DNA of 5,179 nucleotides, from contig JBFLVN010000258.1 in assembly GCA_040758475.1 (NCBI GenBank), positions 1 to 5,179 of the forward strand, written 5' to 3'. Position 1 is the first letter of the stretch. Every line of letters begins with the position of its first letter. The notes under the pieces were generated by a model. The model saw only the letters and a program-made list of their open reading frames with translations, did not search any database and was not told where the DNA came from. The translations under genes were made by a program, and so were the position numbers. This stretch comes from JBFLVN01 sp040758475. Lineage in GTDB: Bacteria; JAGRBM01. Below, piece by piece: positions 1 to 5,179 of this stretch.

Positions 1-1567
1 AGGGCCGGACACCCAAACGCCGGGCCTCGTCGAGCGCCTTGCGGGTATCGGCCCAGGCGTACTGCCCTTCGTAGCCGTCTTCGTCCTGGGGGCGGGCGTC
101 ACTCAATAAGAGAAGGAGCCGGTGGCGGGCCGGCCGCTTGGCGAGGGAGGCGGAAGCGTGGCGCAGGGCCGCTCCGAGGCGCGTAAAGGCCTGGGGCCTG
201 GCTTGATCGAGACGCCCCAGGACGGCCTCGTCCAAGCGCTCGTCAAAACGCTTGAAGTTCGAGATCCAGACCCGCTCGGGACCCGAACCGGAAAACCCGA
301 GGATTTCCACTTCATCGCCCAGAACCTGCTGCCCGAGCGCGAAAAGCGCCGCCGATTCGATACCAACCTCGAAGGCCCGCCGCCTCCCCACCCAACGCTC
401 CGTGCTAGCGCTCAAATCGAGAAGAAGCGTCGCAGCCACGGAGCGTTCGCTTTTTTCCATCTTCTCGTAGAGGTTCTCGTTCATGGCGCCGCCCAGGCGC
501 ATCTGGACCGCCTGATCCACGTAGGCATCCAGGTCCACGCTATCGCCGTCCATCTGGCGGCGAGCGCGCCGGGGAACGGGGCGGAGCGAATCGAAGAGCC
601 GTACCACCTCGCGCACTTGCTGGCGGCGGCCCGCCAGTTCTTCCCGAAGGGGGCTTGGAGCAGTGGCGTCAAAAAGAGGGGTCCGGGTCTGTACGCGGCA
701 GTACTGCCGCCGGTAGCGGGCCTGCGTGCAGTCCCACTCGTCGTAACGGAGGCCGCCGTCAGCCGCCGTCAGGTGTTCCTCAGGGCGGCCTTGCGGACGG
801 ACGACGCGGAGGACGGGCGTTTGGGACCGTACGAGGTCCATGCCCGATTCGGGAGGAACGTCCTCGGGCGAGGCCGAGCGCTCGTCGCGCTGCTCCCCCT
901 TCCAAGGGCGGCTCGAATCGGGTTCCGATTCGACGCGCTCGATCGAAATGCCCCGGTCCTTTTCCGTACGTTTCACGCGGCTCTGGGCGCGAACGCTCGA
1001 ATTTTCCCGGGATTTGGCTTCCGGTAAAGCAGGATTCCCCGCGCCATCCGGTACGGCCACGGCGACCGGGAGTTCCTTGACGAAGAGCCGGGGATAGAGC
1101 GGGACGTCCAGGGACTTGAGGCGCTTTAGCCTTGCGCCGTATCCGGGCCATTCGCCGCAGAGGCGGGATTCGATCTCTACCGCCTCGGGCCAACGGACTT
1201 CTCCGAGCCGCGAAAGACGCCCCCCTCGCCAGGCCTCCGCCAGGGAGAAAATCTGGTGGGTGTGGAGCGCTTTCCGTGTTTCCGGGGGAAGGGCGCGGGA
1301 ACCGGCCAAGGGCAAGGCCAGGCGCTCGGGCTCAAAATGCCCATCCGCGGCCGCGGAGGCCAGGAGATCTTCTCCCGACTGGACGGGAAGCTGGCGGCCG
1401 AAGGCCACGGTGGCGAAGGGCGAGAGCTCCGCAAGGAGCTCGTCGTCGCGAAAAGCCAGTTCGTCTTCCTTGCTCTTCCTCCCCTTCACCTCGGCCAGGG
1501 CCCGGTAATAGAAGTAAGCGCCCGTCCAAGTAAAGAGAAAAAAGCCGATGACGGCCCAAATGGTCAT
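1..1567 (-). CDS. norD: NorD, VWA-domain nitric oxide reductase activation protein (partial, 3' end outside window)
   Basis: NorD works with the ATPase NorQ to activate the NO reductase NorCB, probably in FeB insertion (family knowledge). The frame is open for 522 codons from ATG 1567 to the window edge without interruption. Residues 3-21 form one hydrophobic helix followed by a positively charged stretch (about 22-32), suggesting a membrane anchor with the rest cytoplasmic. Residues about 185-265 are charged, Arg/Glu/Ser/Pro-rich and probably disordered. The NorD signature YDEWD...YRRQYC lies at 275-290. The C-terminal VWA domain starts near 378 with MIDAS residues D384-L-S386-A-S388, T462 and D490 (LSDARPQDEDGYEG), all intact. 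About 60-100 residues are probably missing. The start lies 6 bases after the norQ stop without a clear Shine-Dalgarno, so translation is likely coupled to norQ. A GTG at codon 27 would remove the helix but also lacks a ribosome site. Family assignment is secure; the exact start is less so. Confidence 0.93.
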   Translation of the reverse strand, partial: MTIWAVIGFFLFTWTGAYFYYRALAEVKGRKSKEDELAFRDDELLAELSPFATVAFGRQLPVQSGEDLLASAAADGHFEPERLALPLAGSRALPPETRKALHTHQIFSLAEAWRGGRLSRLGEVRWPEAVEIESRLCGEWPGYGARLKRLKSLDVPLYPRLFVKELPVAVAVPDGAGNPALPEAKSRENSSVRAQSRVKRTEKDRGISIERVESEPDSSRPWKGEQRDERSASPEDVPPESGMDLVRSQTPVLRVVRPQGRPEEHLTAADGGLRYDEWDCTQARYRRQYCRVQTRTPLFDATAPSPLREELAGRRQQVREVVRLFDSLRPVPRRARRQMDGDSVDLDAYVDQAVQMRLGGAMNENLYEKMEKSERSVAATLLLDLSASTERWVGRRRAFEVGIESAALFALGQQVLGDEVEILGFSGSGPERVWISNFKRFDERLDEAVLGRLDQARPQAFTRLGAALRHASASLAKRPARHRLLLLLSDARPQDEDGYEGQYAWADTRKALDEARRLGVRP

Positions 1568-1573
1568 GGCGCG

Positions 1574-2356
1574 TTAGGCCGCAAACTCGAAGCGGGCAAG
1601 ATCCTGGATAGTCTTGAGAACGGCCTCGTCCTCCGTGAGCGGCGTGCCCATGGCGATCTCGGCGGCCCGCTGGGGCTGGAGGCCCGATACGATGAGGCGC
1701 CCCGCCTGCACGAGGGTCCGGGTGCTGGGCACTTCTTCGAGCCCTTCGTTCTTGAGGGGCCGGATCTTGTGGGCGAGGTGCACGAGCCGGCGGGCAATGC
1801 GCTCTTCTACGCCCGACTCGTGGGCCACGATGGCCGCCTCCCGCTCCTCGGCGGGCCAGTCAAATTCCAAGGCGACAAAGCGCTGGCGCGTGCTGGGTTT
1901 CAAGGTCTTCGTCGTGTTCTGGTAACCGGGATTGAAAGAGATCACGAGCTGGAACGAGGCCGGGGCCTTGAGGGTCTCCCCCGTGCGCTCGATAAAGAGC
2001 TGGCGCCGGTCGTCCGTGAGGGGATGGATGACGACGACCGTGTCCTTGCGGGCCTCGACCACTTCGTCGAGATAGCAGATGCCGCCGTGGCGGACGGCCC
2101 GGGTAAGGGGCCCGTCGATCCACGAAGTATCGCCACCCTTGATCAAGTAACGGCCGACGAGGTCGGAAGCGGTCAGGTCGTCGTGGCACGGGACGGTGTA
2201 GAGGGGAACGCCCAGGCGCGCCGCCATGTGCTCGACGAGCCGGGTCTTCCCGCACCCCGTGGGGCCCTTGAGCAGCACCGGAATCTGGCGCCGGTGGGCG
2301 TTCTCGAAAATCTCTACCTCGTCCGTCCGGGCGACGTAATACGGAAGATCAGGCAC
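1574..2356 (-). CDS. norQ: NorQ, MoxR/CbbQ-family AAA+ ATPase for NO reductase activation
   Basis: Cytoplasmic AAA+ ATPase of the MoxR/CbbQ/NorQ group, 260 residues, the usual length. It remodels the NO reductase together with the VWA protein NorD so that NorB acquires its active metal centre (family knowledge). Visible motifs: Walker A GPTGCGKT at 31-38, Walker B ending YLDE at 95-98, sensor-1 Asn at N142 in ISFNPGYQ, arginine-finger candidates R157 and R159 in STRQRF, and a sensor-2 type Arg at R213 (PSTRTL). The start is GTG at 2356, supported by a perfect AAGGAGG six bases upstream; it overlaps the last 8 bases of norB in another frame, so translation is probably coupled. The stop is TAA, 6 bases before norD. 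The pairing with a following VWA gene is the classic MoxR-VWA arrangement. CbbQ (Rubisco activation) is the nearest alternative name, but the norCB context settles it as NorQ. Confidence 0.96.
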   Translation of the reverse strand: MPDLPYYVARTDEVEIFENAHRRQIPVLLKGPTGCGKTRLVEHMAARLGVPLYTVPCHDDLTASDLVGRYLIKGGDTSWIDGPLTRAVRHGGICYLDEVVEARKDTVVVIHPLTDDRRQLFIERTGETLKAPASFQLVISFNPGYQNTTKTLKPSTRQRFVALEFDWPAEEREAAIVAHESGVEERIARRLVHLAHKIRPLKNEGLEEVPSTRTLVQAGRLIVSGLQPQRAAEIAMGTPLTEDEAVLKTIQDLARFEFAA

Positions 2357-3749
2357 GGCTGGCCTCCTTGGCTCCGATCCCTAAAGGAATCCGCGCTTCT
2401 TCTTCCCCGGCGAGGCCTCTTTCCGGGAAAATGAAGTTGTAAGCAAAGAGGAGCGAACCCGCGAGGAAGATCAAGCCGAAGAACATCCAGAGCTGGTAGG
2501 ACGTAACGATGCTCGGCATCTCCTGGACGAGCATGTAGGGCCGCCCCAGGAGCCGTTCGAAGACGACTTGCGTGATGCCGCCGATGGTCGTGGAAGTGGT
2601 AATGCCCAGCATCCCGAGAAGCATGATGTAGAACGAAAGGCGGTTGTACCCCTGGTTCCAACGGTCCACTTCGATGTCGTGGATTACGGGGATCATGTAA
2701 GTGAAGAACGAAAGATTGATCATGGCATAGGCGCCGTAGAACGCCAGGTGCCCGTGGGACGCCGTCGTGTGGGTTCCGTGGGTGTACTGGTTTACTTCGG
2801 GAAGCGTTTGGGCCATTCCGTGGAGAATACCGATCGTGGCCATCACCGTGCAGCTGATGGTCCAGAGCATGGCGGCCTTGTTGGGATGCGGCGCCGTTTC
2901 CTTCTTCTTGGCGAAGAGGGCGTAAAGGATCATCCCGATGAAGGCCAGCGGCTCCATGGCGCTGAAGAGCCCGCCGATGAGGAGCCAGTAACGGGGCGTG
3001 CCGATCCAGTAGTAGTGGTGGCCGATGCCCAAAAGCCCCGTGAAAAACGTGAGCGAAACGACCACGTAGAGCCATTTCTCCATGATCTCGCGGTCCACGC
3101 CGGTCATCTTGACGAGGAGGAAGGCGAGCATGGAACCCATGATGAGTTCCCACACTCCTTCCACCCACAAGTGGACGGTCCACCACCAGTAGTAGCTCTG
3201 CATGACCTCGTTATCGATGTGCAAGTTGGCCGGGATGTAGAGCGCACCTGCGAGCGTAAACCCAAGGATCATGACGCTCTGTATGCTCGTCCGGCGCTTA
3301 CCGCTGAAATACGTCGCAAAGACGTTGGCGAGGAAAAGCCCGACCACCAGGACGACGGCCACGTCGAGCTGCCAGGGGAGTTCCACGAATTCCCGCCCCT
3401 GCCAGTACCGGAAGAGGTAGCAAACGAGGCCCGCCACGCCCCCGGCAACGAAAAGGGCGAGATTTACGAGGGCCAGTCTCGGCCATTTGACGTTCACCTG
3501 CCCCTCGTCGGCCAGGAGGTAGTACGTCGCCCCCATGAAACCGATCAGGAGCCACACGATGAGGAGATTCGTGTGGTAGGTGCGCGTCACGTGAAAATCG
3601 AACAAGTGGTTATAGAAGAAATCGCCAAAGACGTAATGGGCGACCGACATAAGACCGAAAATCACCTGAAGCTGAAAGAGCGCGATGGCGGCGATAAAAT
3701 GCCATTTCGCGACGTCGCGGGCTGTGAGAACTTTGGCTTGCGTGTTCAT
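2349..3749 (-). CDS. norB: NorB, catalytic subunit of cytochrome c-dependent nitric oxide reductase
   Basis: Integral membrane haem-copper oxidase-superfamily enzyme that reduces 2 NO to N2O at a haem b3/FeB site; 466 residues, normal for NorB. About twelve hydrophobic helices can be seen, the first near 15-38 and the last near 416-441. Ligands are all present: H59 (YHTN) and H334 for low-spin haem b, H332 for haem b3 (SHGH), H193, H244 and H245 for FeB, and the cNOR glutamates E197 and E201 (HLWVEGVWE) plus E266 (SAMEP). The GREFVE stretch (118-123) matches the region that helps bind calcium at the NorC interface in known cNORs. There is no N-terminal quinol-oxidase-type extension, so this is cNOR rather than qNOR. 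ATG 3749 lies 2 bases after the norC stop, with AAGGA 8 bases upstream. The gene ends inside the start of norQ. A soluble tail (443-466) follows the last helix. Confidence 0.98.
   Translation of the reverse strand: MNTQAKVLTARDVAKWHFIAAIALFQLQVIFGLMSVAHYVFGDFFYNHLFDFHVTRTYHTNLLIVWLLIGFMGATYYLLADEGQVNVKWPRLALVNLALFVAGGVAGLVCYLFRYWQGREFVELPWQLDVAVVLVVGLFLANVFATYFSGKRRTSIQSVMILGFTLAGALYIPANLHIDNEVMQSYYWWWTVHLWVEGVWELIMGSMLAFLLVKMTGVDREIMEKWLYVVVSLTFFTGLLGIGHHYYWIGTPRYWLLIGGLFSAMEPLAFIGMILYALFAKKKETAPHPNKAAMLWTISCTVMATIGILHGMAQTLPEVNQYTHGTHTTASHGHLAFYGAYAMINLSFFTYMIPVIHDIEVDRWNQGYNRLSFYIMLLGMLGITTSTTIGGITQVVFERLLGRPYMLVQEMPSIVTSYQLWMFFGLIFLAGSLLFAYNFIFPERGLAGEEEARIPLGIGAKEASRA
2363..2369 (-). promoter_or_regulatory. 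Ribosome binding site of norQ, inside norB
   Basis: A perfect AAGGAGG lies within the last codons of norB (encoding AKEA), 6 bases before the GTG at 2356. It fixes the norQ start and therefore the 8-base overlap with norB. Confidence 0.88.
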
Positions 3750-3751
3750 GT

Positions 3752-4543
3752 TTATTTTCCTTCCCCGGCCGCCGTCTGCACGGCGGACCCCTTGATCTCA
3801 ACGCCGCCCAGTTTTTCGTTCGTGTAACGGAAATACTCGACGAGCAGATCGACCTTCTCGGGCGGCAGCAGTTCGGGACCGAACATGGGCATGACCGTTT
3901 TGGCATAATCGGCCGGAGGATTCGTGATTTCGGTCCGGATCCAATCCTCCGGGAGGCGGGACATCACGAAAGTAAGGTCGGGGCCCTGCGGCGTTCCGGC
4001 GAATTTCCCGTTCATGGCGTGGCAGATGCCGCATTGCATCTGCTCGAAAACTTCCTTCCCTTGCCAGGCCGGCGTCCCCGGCTCGACGTAAGTCCCGCGC
4101 ACGTAGGATTCGGGCGGGGGCCAGTTGTTCGTATCGATCTGGCCGAGGAATTTGAGGAACTGGACGGCGTCGTCGGCTTCCTGATCCGAAAGACCGAGTT
4201 TGGGCATCTTGCGCCGGCCTTTCTGGTTCCACTCGGGCCCCCAATAGGCCACCGCCGGATCGGCCAGCATGTGCTTCATCCACGTTTCGCCCATGCGCTG
4301 ATAGGCCTTCGTAAGGTCGGGAGCGTAGTAAGCCCCCTCCCCCAGCCGGCCGTGGCAGTTGATGCAATTGTATTTTTCCCAGACGTCCTTGCCGCGGACG
4401 ACCGCCTCCGTCATGGCTTCCGCTTCGTGGGTCCGCTCTCCCACGACTTTGTGGAAATCCGCCGTGAGCGCAGCGAGCGCGACAAAGCAGATGAAACTTC
4501 CTGCTATGAACATGTTCCGGGCTGTTTTCCGTTGGAGTGCCAC
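3752..4543 (-). CDS. norC: NorC-type cytochrome c subunit with two haem c domains
   Basis: Electron-entry subunit of NO reductase, anchored in the membrane with its haems in the periplasm. Residues 11-28 form an uncleaved signal-anchor helix. The first haem site is C60-I-N-C63-H64, followed by LGEGAYYAPDL, the conserved NorC stretch that contacts NorB and calcium in known structures, with M113 (RKMP) as likely axial ligand. The ordinary NorC ending IDTNNWPPP falls at 136-144. The protein then continues for about 118 residues with a second class I cytochrome c domain: C171-G-I-C174-H175 and a Met ligand at M218 or M220 (TVMPMF). Canonical NorC is about 150 residues with one haem, so at 263 residues this is a fusion. 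The start is GTG 4543, backed by AGGAGG with 5 bases spacing; the next in-frame ATG (codon 11) would remove the basic N-terminus. It is the first gene of the operon. Confidence 0.95.
   Translation of the reverse strand: MALQRKTARNMFIAGSFICFVALAALTADFHKVVGERTHEAEAMTEAVVRGKDVWEKYNCINCHGRLGEGAYYAPDLTKAYQRMGETWMKHMLADPAVAYWGPEWNQKGRRKMPKLGLSDQEADDAVQFLKFLGQIDTNNWPPPESYVRGTYVEPGTPAWQGKEVFEQMQCGICHAMNGKFAGTPQGPDLTFVMSRLPEDWIRTEITNPPADYAKTVMPMFGPELLPPEKVDLLVEYFRYTNEKLGGVEIKGSAVQTAAGEGK
3758..3762 (-). promoter_or_regulatory. Ribosome binding site of norB
   Basis: AAGGA, inside the last codons of norC, is 8 bases before the ATG at 3749. It supports this start, which follows the norC stop after only 2 bases. 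Confidence 0.7.
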
Positions 4544-4548
4544 TATTT

Positions 4549-4554
4549 CCTCCT
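4549..4554 (-). promoter_or_regulatory. Ribosome binding site of norC
   Basis: AGGAGG lies 5 bases before the GTG at 4543, at the end of a long purine-rich stretch (about 4575-4546). It decides the GTG start against the internal ATG at codon 11. Confidence 0.85.
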
Positions 4555-4639
4555 CCCCCTTCTCTCCTCTTGGTCTCGCTAGAATCCCCTAAAAGCCCCA
4601 TTCGGACGCGAAAGTTCACACGTTTCCAGGCCGCGGAAC

Positions 4640-4653
4640 ATGACGGCCGTCAA
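4640..4653 (-). promoter_or_regulatory. Crp/FNR-family binding box upstream of norC
   Basis: The minus strand reads TTGAC-GGCC-GTCAT, a match at 9 of 10 defined positions to the TTGAC-N4-GTCAA form of the FNR/DNR/NNR-type box, with the invariant TGA-N6-TCA core. The inner 12 bases TGACGGCCGTCA are a perfect palindrome. Its centre is 103 bases upstream of the norC GTG. If it acts as a class II activator site (centre near -41.5), transcription would begin around 4605; the -10 region there (about 4617-4612) is poor, which would suit activator dependence. Regulators of this family commonly control nor operons in response to NO or low oxygen. Which one binds here cannot be told from the site. Confidence 0.6.
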
Positions 4654-4674
4654 CCCCGCTCAGCAAGAAAACAA

Positions 4675-4688
4675 GATTTTTGAAAATC
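4675..4688. repeat. AT-rich palindrome in the norC upstream region
   Basis: GATTTT and AAAATC form a perfect 6-base inverted repeat separated by TG. Its centre is 35 bases upstream of the centre of the Crp/FNR-like box. It could be an operator or an UP-element-like tract; no specific regulator is recognised. It lies between the terminator and the FNR-like box. Confidence 0.4.
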
Positions 4689-4726
4689 GATGAGAATTAC
4701 GAAACAGCAAGAGCCAATCCAGAAGC

Positions 4727-4775
4727 AAAAAGCCCCGGCGGCCGCGCGTTTTCCGTTCACGGCTCAGCCGGGGCT
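4727..4775 (-). terminator. Intrinsic terminator after the radical SAM gene
   Basis: On the minus strand a perfect 9-base-pair stem is formed by AGCCCCGGC (4775-4767) and GCCGGGGCT (4739-4731). The 27-base loop contains a further pairable GCCG/CGGC (4763-4760 with 4744-4741). A run of five T (4731-4727) follows at once. It lies 73 bases past the radical SAM stop codon. There is no T run on the other side, so it should act only on leftward transcription. It separates the radical SAM gene from the nor operon. Confidence 0.8.
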
Positions 4776-4848
4776 CTTGCAAGCCCCTTCGGGAGGCGTC
4801 GGACCGTCCCGAAATCCCCTTGTTACTTCCGAACCACTTCCGGAATGA

Positions 4849-5179
4849 TCATTTCAGGCCAGCAACCATCTCGTTATGAGATGGCTCATAGGCCTTCTCG
4901 GCCCGATCACCCGAAGTTGAACGGCTTTCATAACCCGGCGGCTGGTAGGCACAGCAAGGCTCTTCGGCCAGGGGGTTTCCGCTAAAAGCATAGGCCCTGG
5001 CCCGGGAGCCCCCACAGATCGTTTTGTAAGGACAAGCCCCGCATTTTCCTTCCAAAAGATCGGGGTTGCGAAGTTTCTTGAATAACTCGCTCTCCCGGTA
5101 GATCGCCGCCAGGGATTCCTTCCGGACACTTCCTGCCGAAACGGGAAGGAAACCGCTCGGATAGACCTCCCCCGTGTGA
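4849..5179 (-). CDS. Radical SAM/SPASM domain protein, C-terminal part (5' end outside window)
   Basis: Only the last 109 codons are present; the radical SAM core with its CxxxCxxC cluster would lie upstream of position 5179. The visible part is the C-terminal auxiliary iron-sulfur (SPASM-type) region. It opens with GEVYPSGFLPVSAG, a typical edge of the radical SAM barrel, then has C-x2-C-x5-C (KCGACPYKTIC), the signature CGGSRARAYA, and a final Cys pair in PLAEEPCCAYQP. This pattern matches a subgroup often annotated as TIGR04053 or as haem-biosynthesis (AhbD/NirJ-like) radical SAM proteins. The CGGSRARA wording is, from memory, unlike classical NirJ, which has a C-x-GNTRVRA form, so I give no gene symbol. 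The last 25 or so residues (from about YESRSTSG) are hydrophilic and look like a non-conserved tail. It is separated from norC by a terminator, so it is probably its own transcription unit. Substrate unknown. Confidence 0.85.
   Translation of the reverse strand, partial: HTGEVYPSGFLPVSAGSVRKESLAAIYRESELFKKLRNPDLLEGKCGACPYKTICGGSRARAYAFSGNPLAEEPCCAYQPPGYESRSTSGDRAEKAYEPSHNEMVAGLK
4866..4884. repeat. Short perfect hairpin inside the 3' end of the radical SAM gene
   Basis: CCATCTC (4866-4872) and GAGATGG (4878-4884) pair perfectly around a 5-base loop. The hairpin sits 15 bases before the stop codon and is not followed by a T run on the minus strand, so it is not itself a terminator. It may only protect the 3' end of the mRNA or be fortuitous. 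Confidence 0.4.

Larger units (their letters stand above)
4544..4848. other. Intergenic region between the radical SAM gene and norC
   Basis: No gene is supported here. From the radical SAM side it contains a short trailer with two copies of ACTTCCG (plus strand, 4825-4831 and 4836-4842), a GGGGCT/AGCCCC hairpin (4787-4770) that shares an arm with the terminator, and the terminator itself. Next come an AT-rich stretch of about 60 bases (4730-4660), the Crp/FNR-like box, and a leader of roughly 60 bases ending in a purine-rich ribosome binding site. The region is visibly richer in A/T than the genes. No strong housekeeping -35/-10 pair was found. Confidence 0.7.

Noticed and set aside
122..1027. 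A 301-codon open frame on the plus strand
   Set aside because: It is antisense to norD, which stays open over 522 codons with an intact MIDAS motif and NorD signature. No recognisable domain was seen in the plus-strand product.
780..1193. A 137-codon minus-strand frame, and similar short ones within 103-1559
   Set aside because: They are other-frame shadows of norD. They are Arg/Pro/Gly-rich, typical of off-frame reading of GC-rich coding DNA.
1256..2434. A 392-codon open frame on the plus strand
   Set aside because: It is antisense to norQ, whose Walker motifs are clear, and to the start of norD. It is a codon-bias shadow with no ribosome site or family motif noted.
2568..3827. A 419-codon open frame on the plus strand
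   Set aside because: It lies antisense to norB and the end of norC, whose conserved ligands and motifs are intact. Its product is rich in H, D, E, R and G without recognisable motifs, as expected for the complement of a GC-rich membrane protein gene.
3752..4543. The possibility that norC is two genes joined by a sequencing error
   Set aside because: The reading frame is continuous, there is no start with ribosome site between the two haem domains, and the second domain lacks its own signal peptide. A true fusion is the simpler reading.
4825..4842. Direct repeat ACTTCCG with an 11-base period
   Set aside because: Two 7-base copies just after the radical SAM stop are too little to support a binding site or repeat family.
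4680..4985. A 101-codon plus-strand frame across the intergenic region
   Set aside because: It runs through the terminator hairpin and antisense into the radical SAM gene, has no clear ribosome binding site, and shows no recognisable motif.

Overview
The window carries most of a nitric oxide reductase (cNOR-type) operon on the minus strand, in the order norC - norB - norQ - norD. It is preceded, at the right-hand edge, by the 3' end of a separate radical SAM/SPASM gene on the same strand. All five genes read right to left. The DNA is GC-rich with G/C-heavy third codon positions. Gene content and sequence point to a bacterium able to reduce NO to N2O, as a denitrifier or for NO detoxification. 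The sequence alone does not let me name the phylum.

Layout from right to left. Positions 5179-4849 hold the last 109 codons of a radical SAM/SPASM protein (5' end outside the window). Positions 4848-4544 are a 305-base intergenic region. It holds an intrinsic terminator for the radical SAM gene (4775-4727), an AT-rich palindrome (4688-4675), a Crp/FNR-family type box (4653-4640) and a strong ribosome binding site for norC. norC (4543-3752) encodes a membrane-anchored c-type cytochrome with two haem-binding CXXCH motifs; ordinary NorC has one. norB (3749-2349) encodes the 12-helix catalytic subunit with all haem b, haem b3 and FeB ligands in place. norQ (2356-1574) encodes a MoxR/CbbQ-type AAA+ ATPase. 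norD (1567 to beyond position 1) encodes its von Willebrand factor A partner. It has an N-terminal membrane segment and an intact MIDAS motif as far as it can be read (522 codons, no frameshift).

The genes form one tightly packed transcription unit: norC-norB are 2 bases apart, norB-norQ overlap by 8 bases and norQ-norD are 6 bases apart. NorC passes electrons from a periplasmic or membrane donor to NorB, which reduces 2 NO to N2O at the haem b3/FeB centre. NorQ and NorD are the known maturation pair needed for an active enzyme, most likely for insertion of the non-haem iron FeB. The Crp/FNR-like box fits oxygen- or NO-responsive activation.

The most unusual point is the NorC subunit. It looks like a complete ordinary NorC (residues 1 to about 145) with a second cytochrome c domain added at its C-terminus. 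I saw no evidence of an entirely undescribed system. There are no mobile elements, CRISPR arrays, tRNA or rRNA genes in the window.
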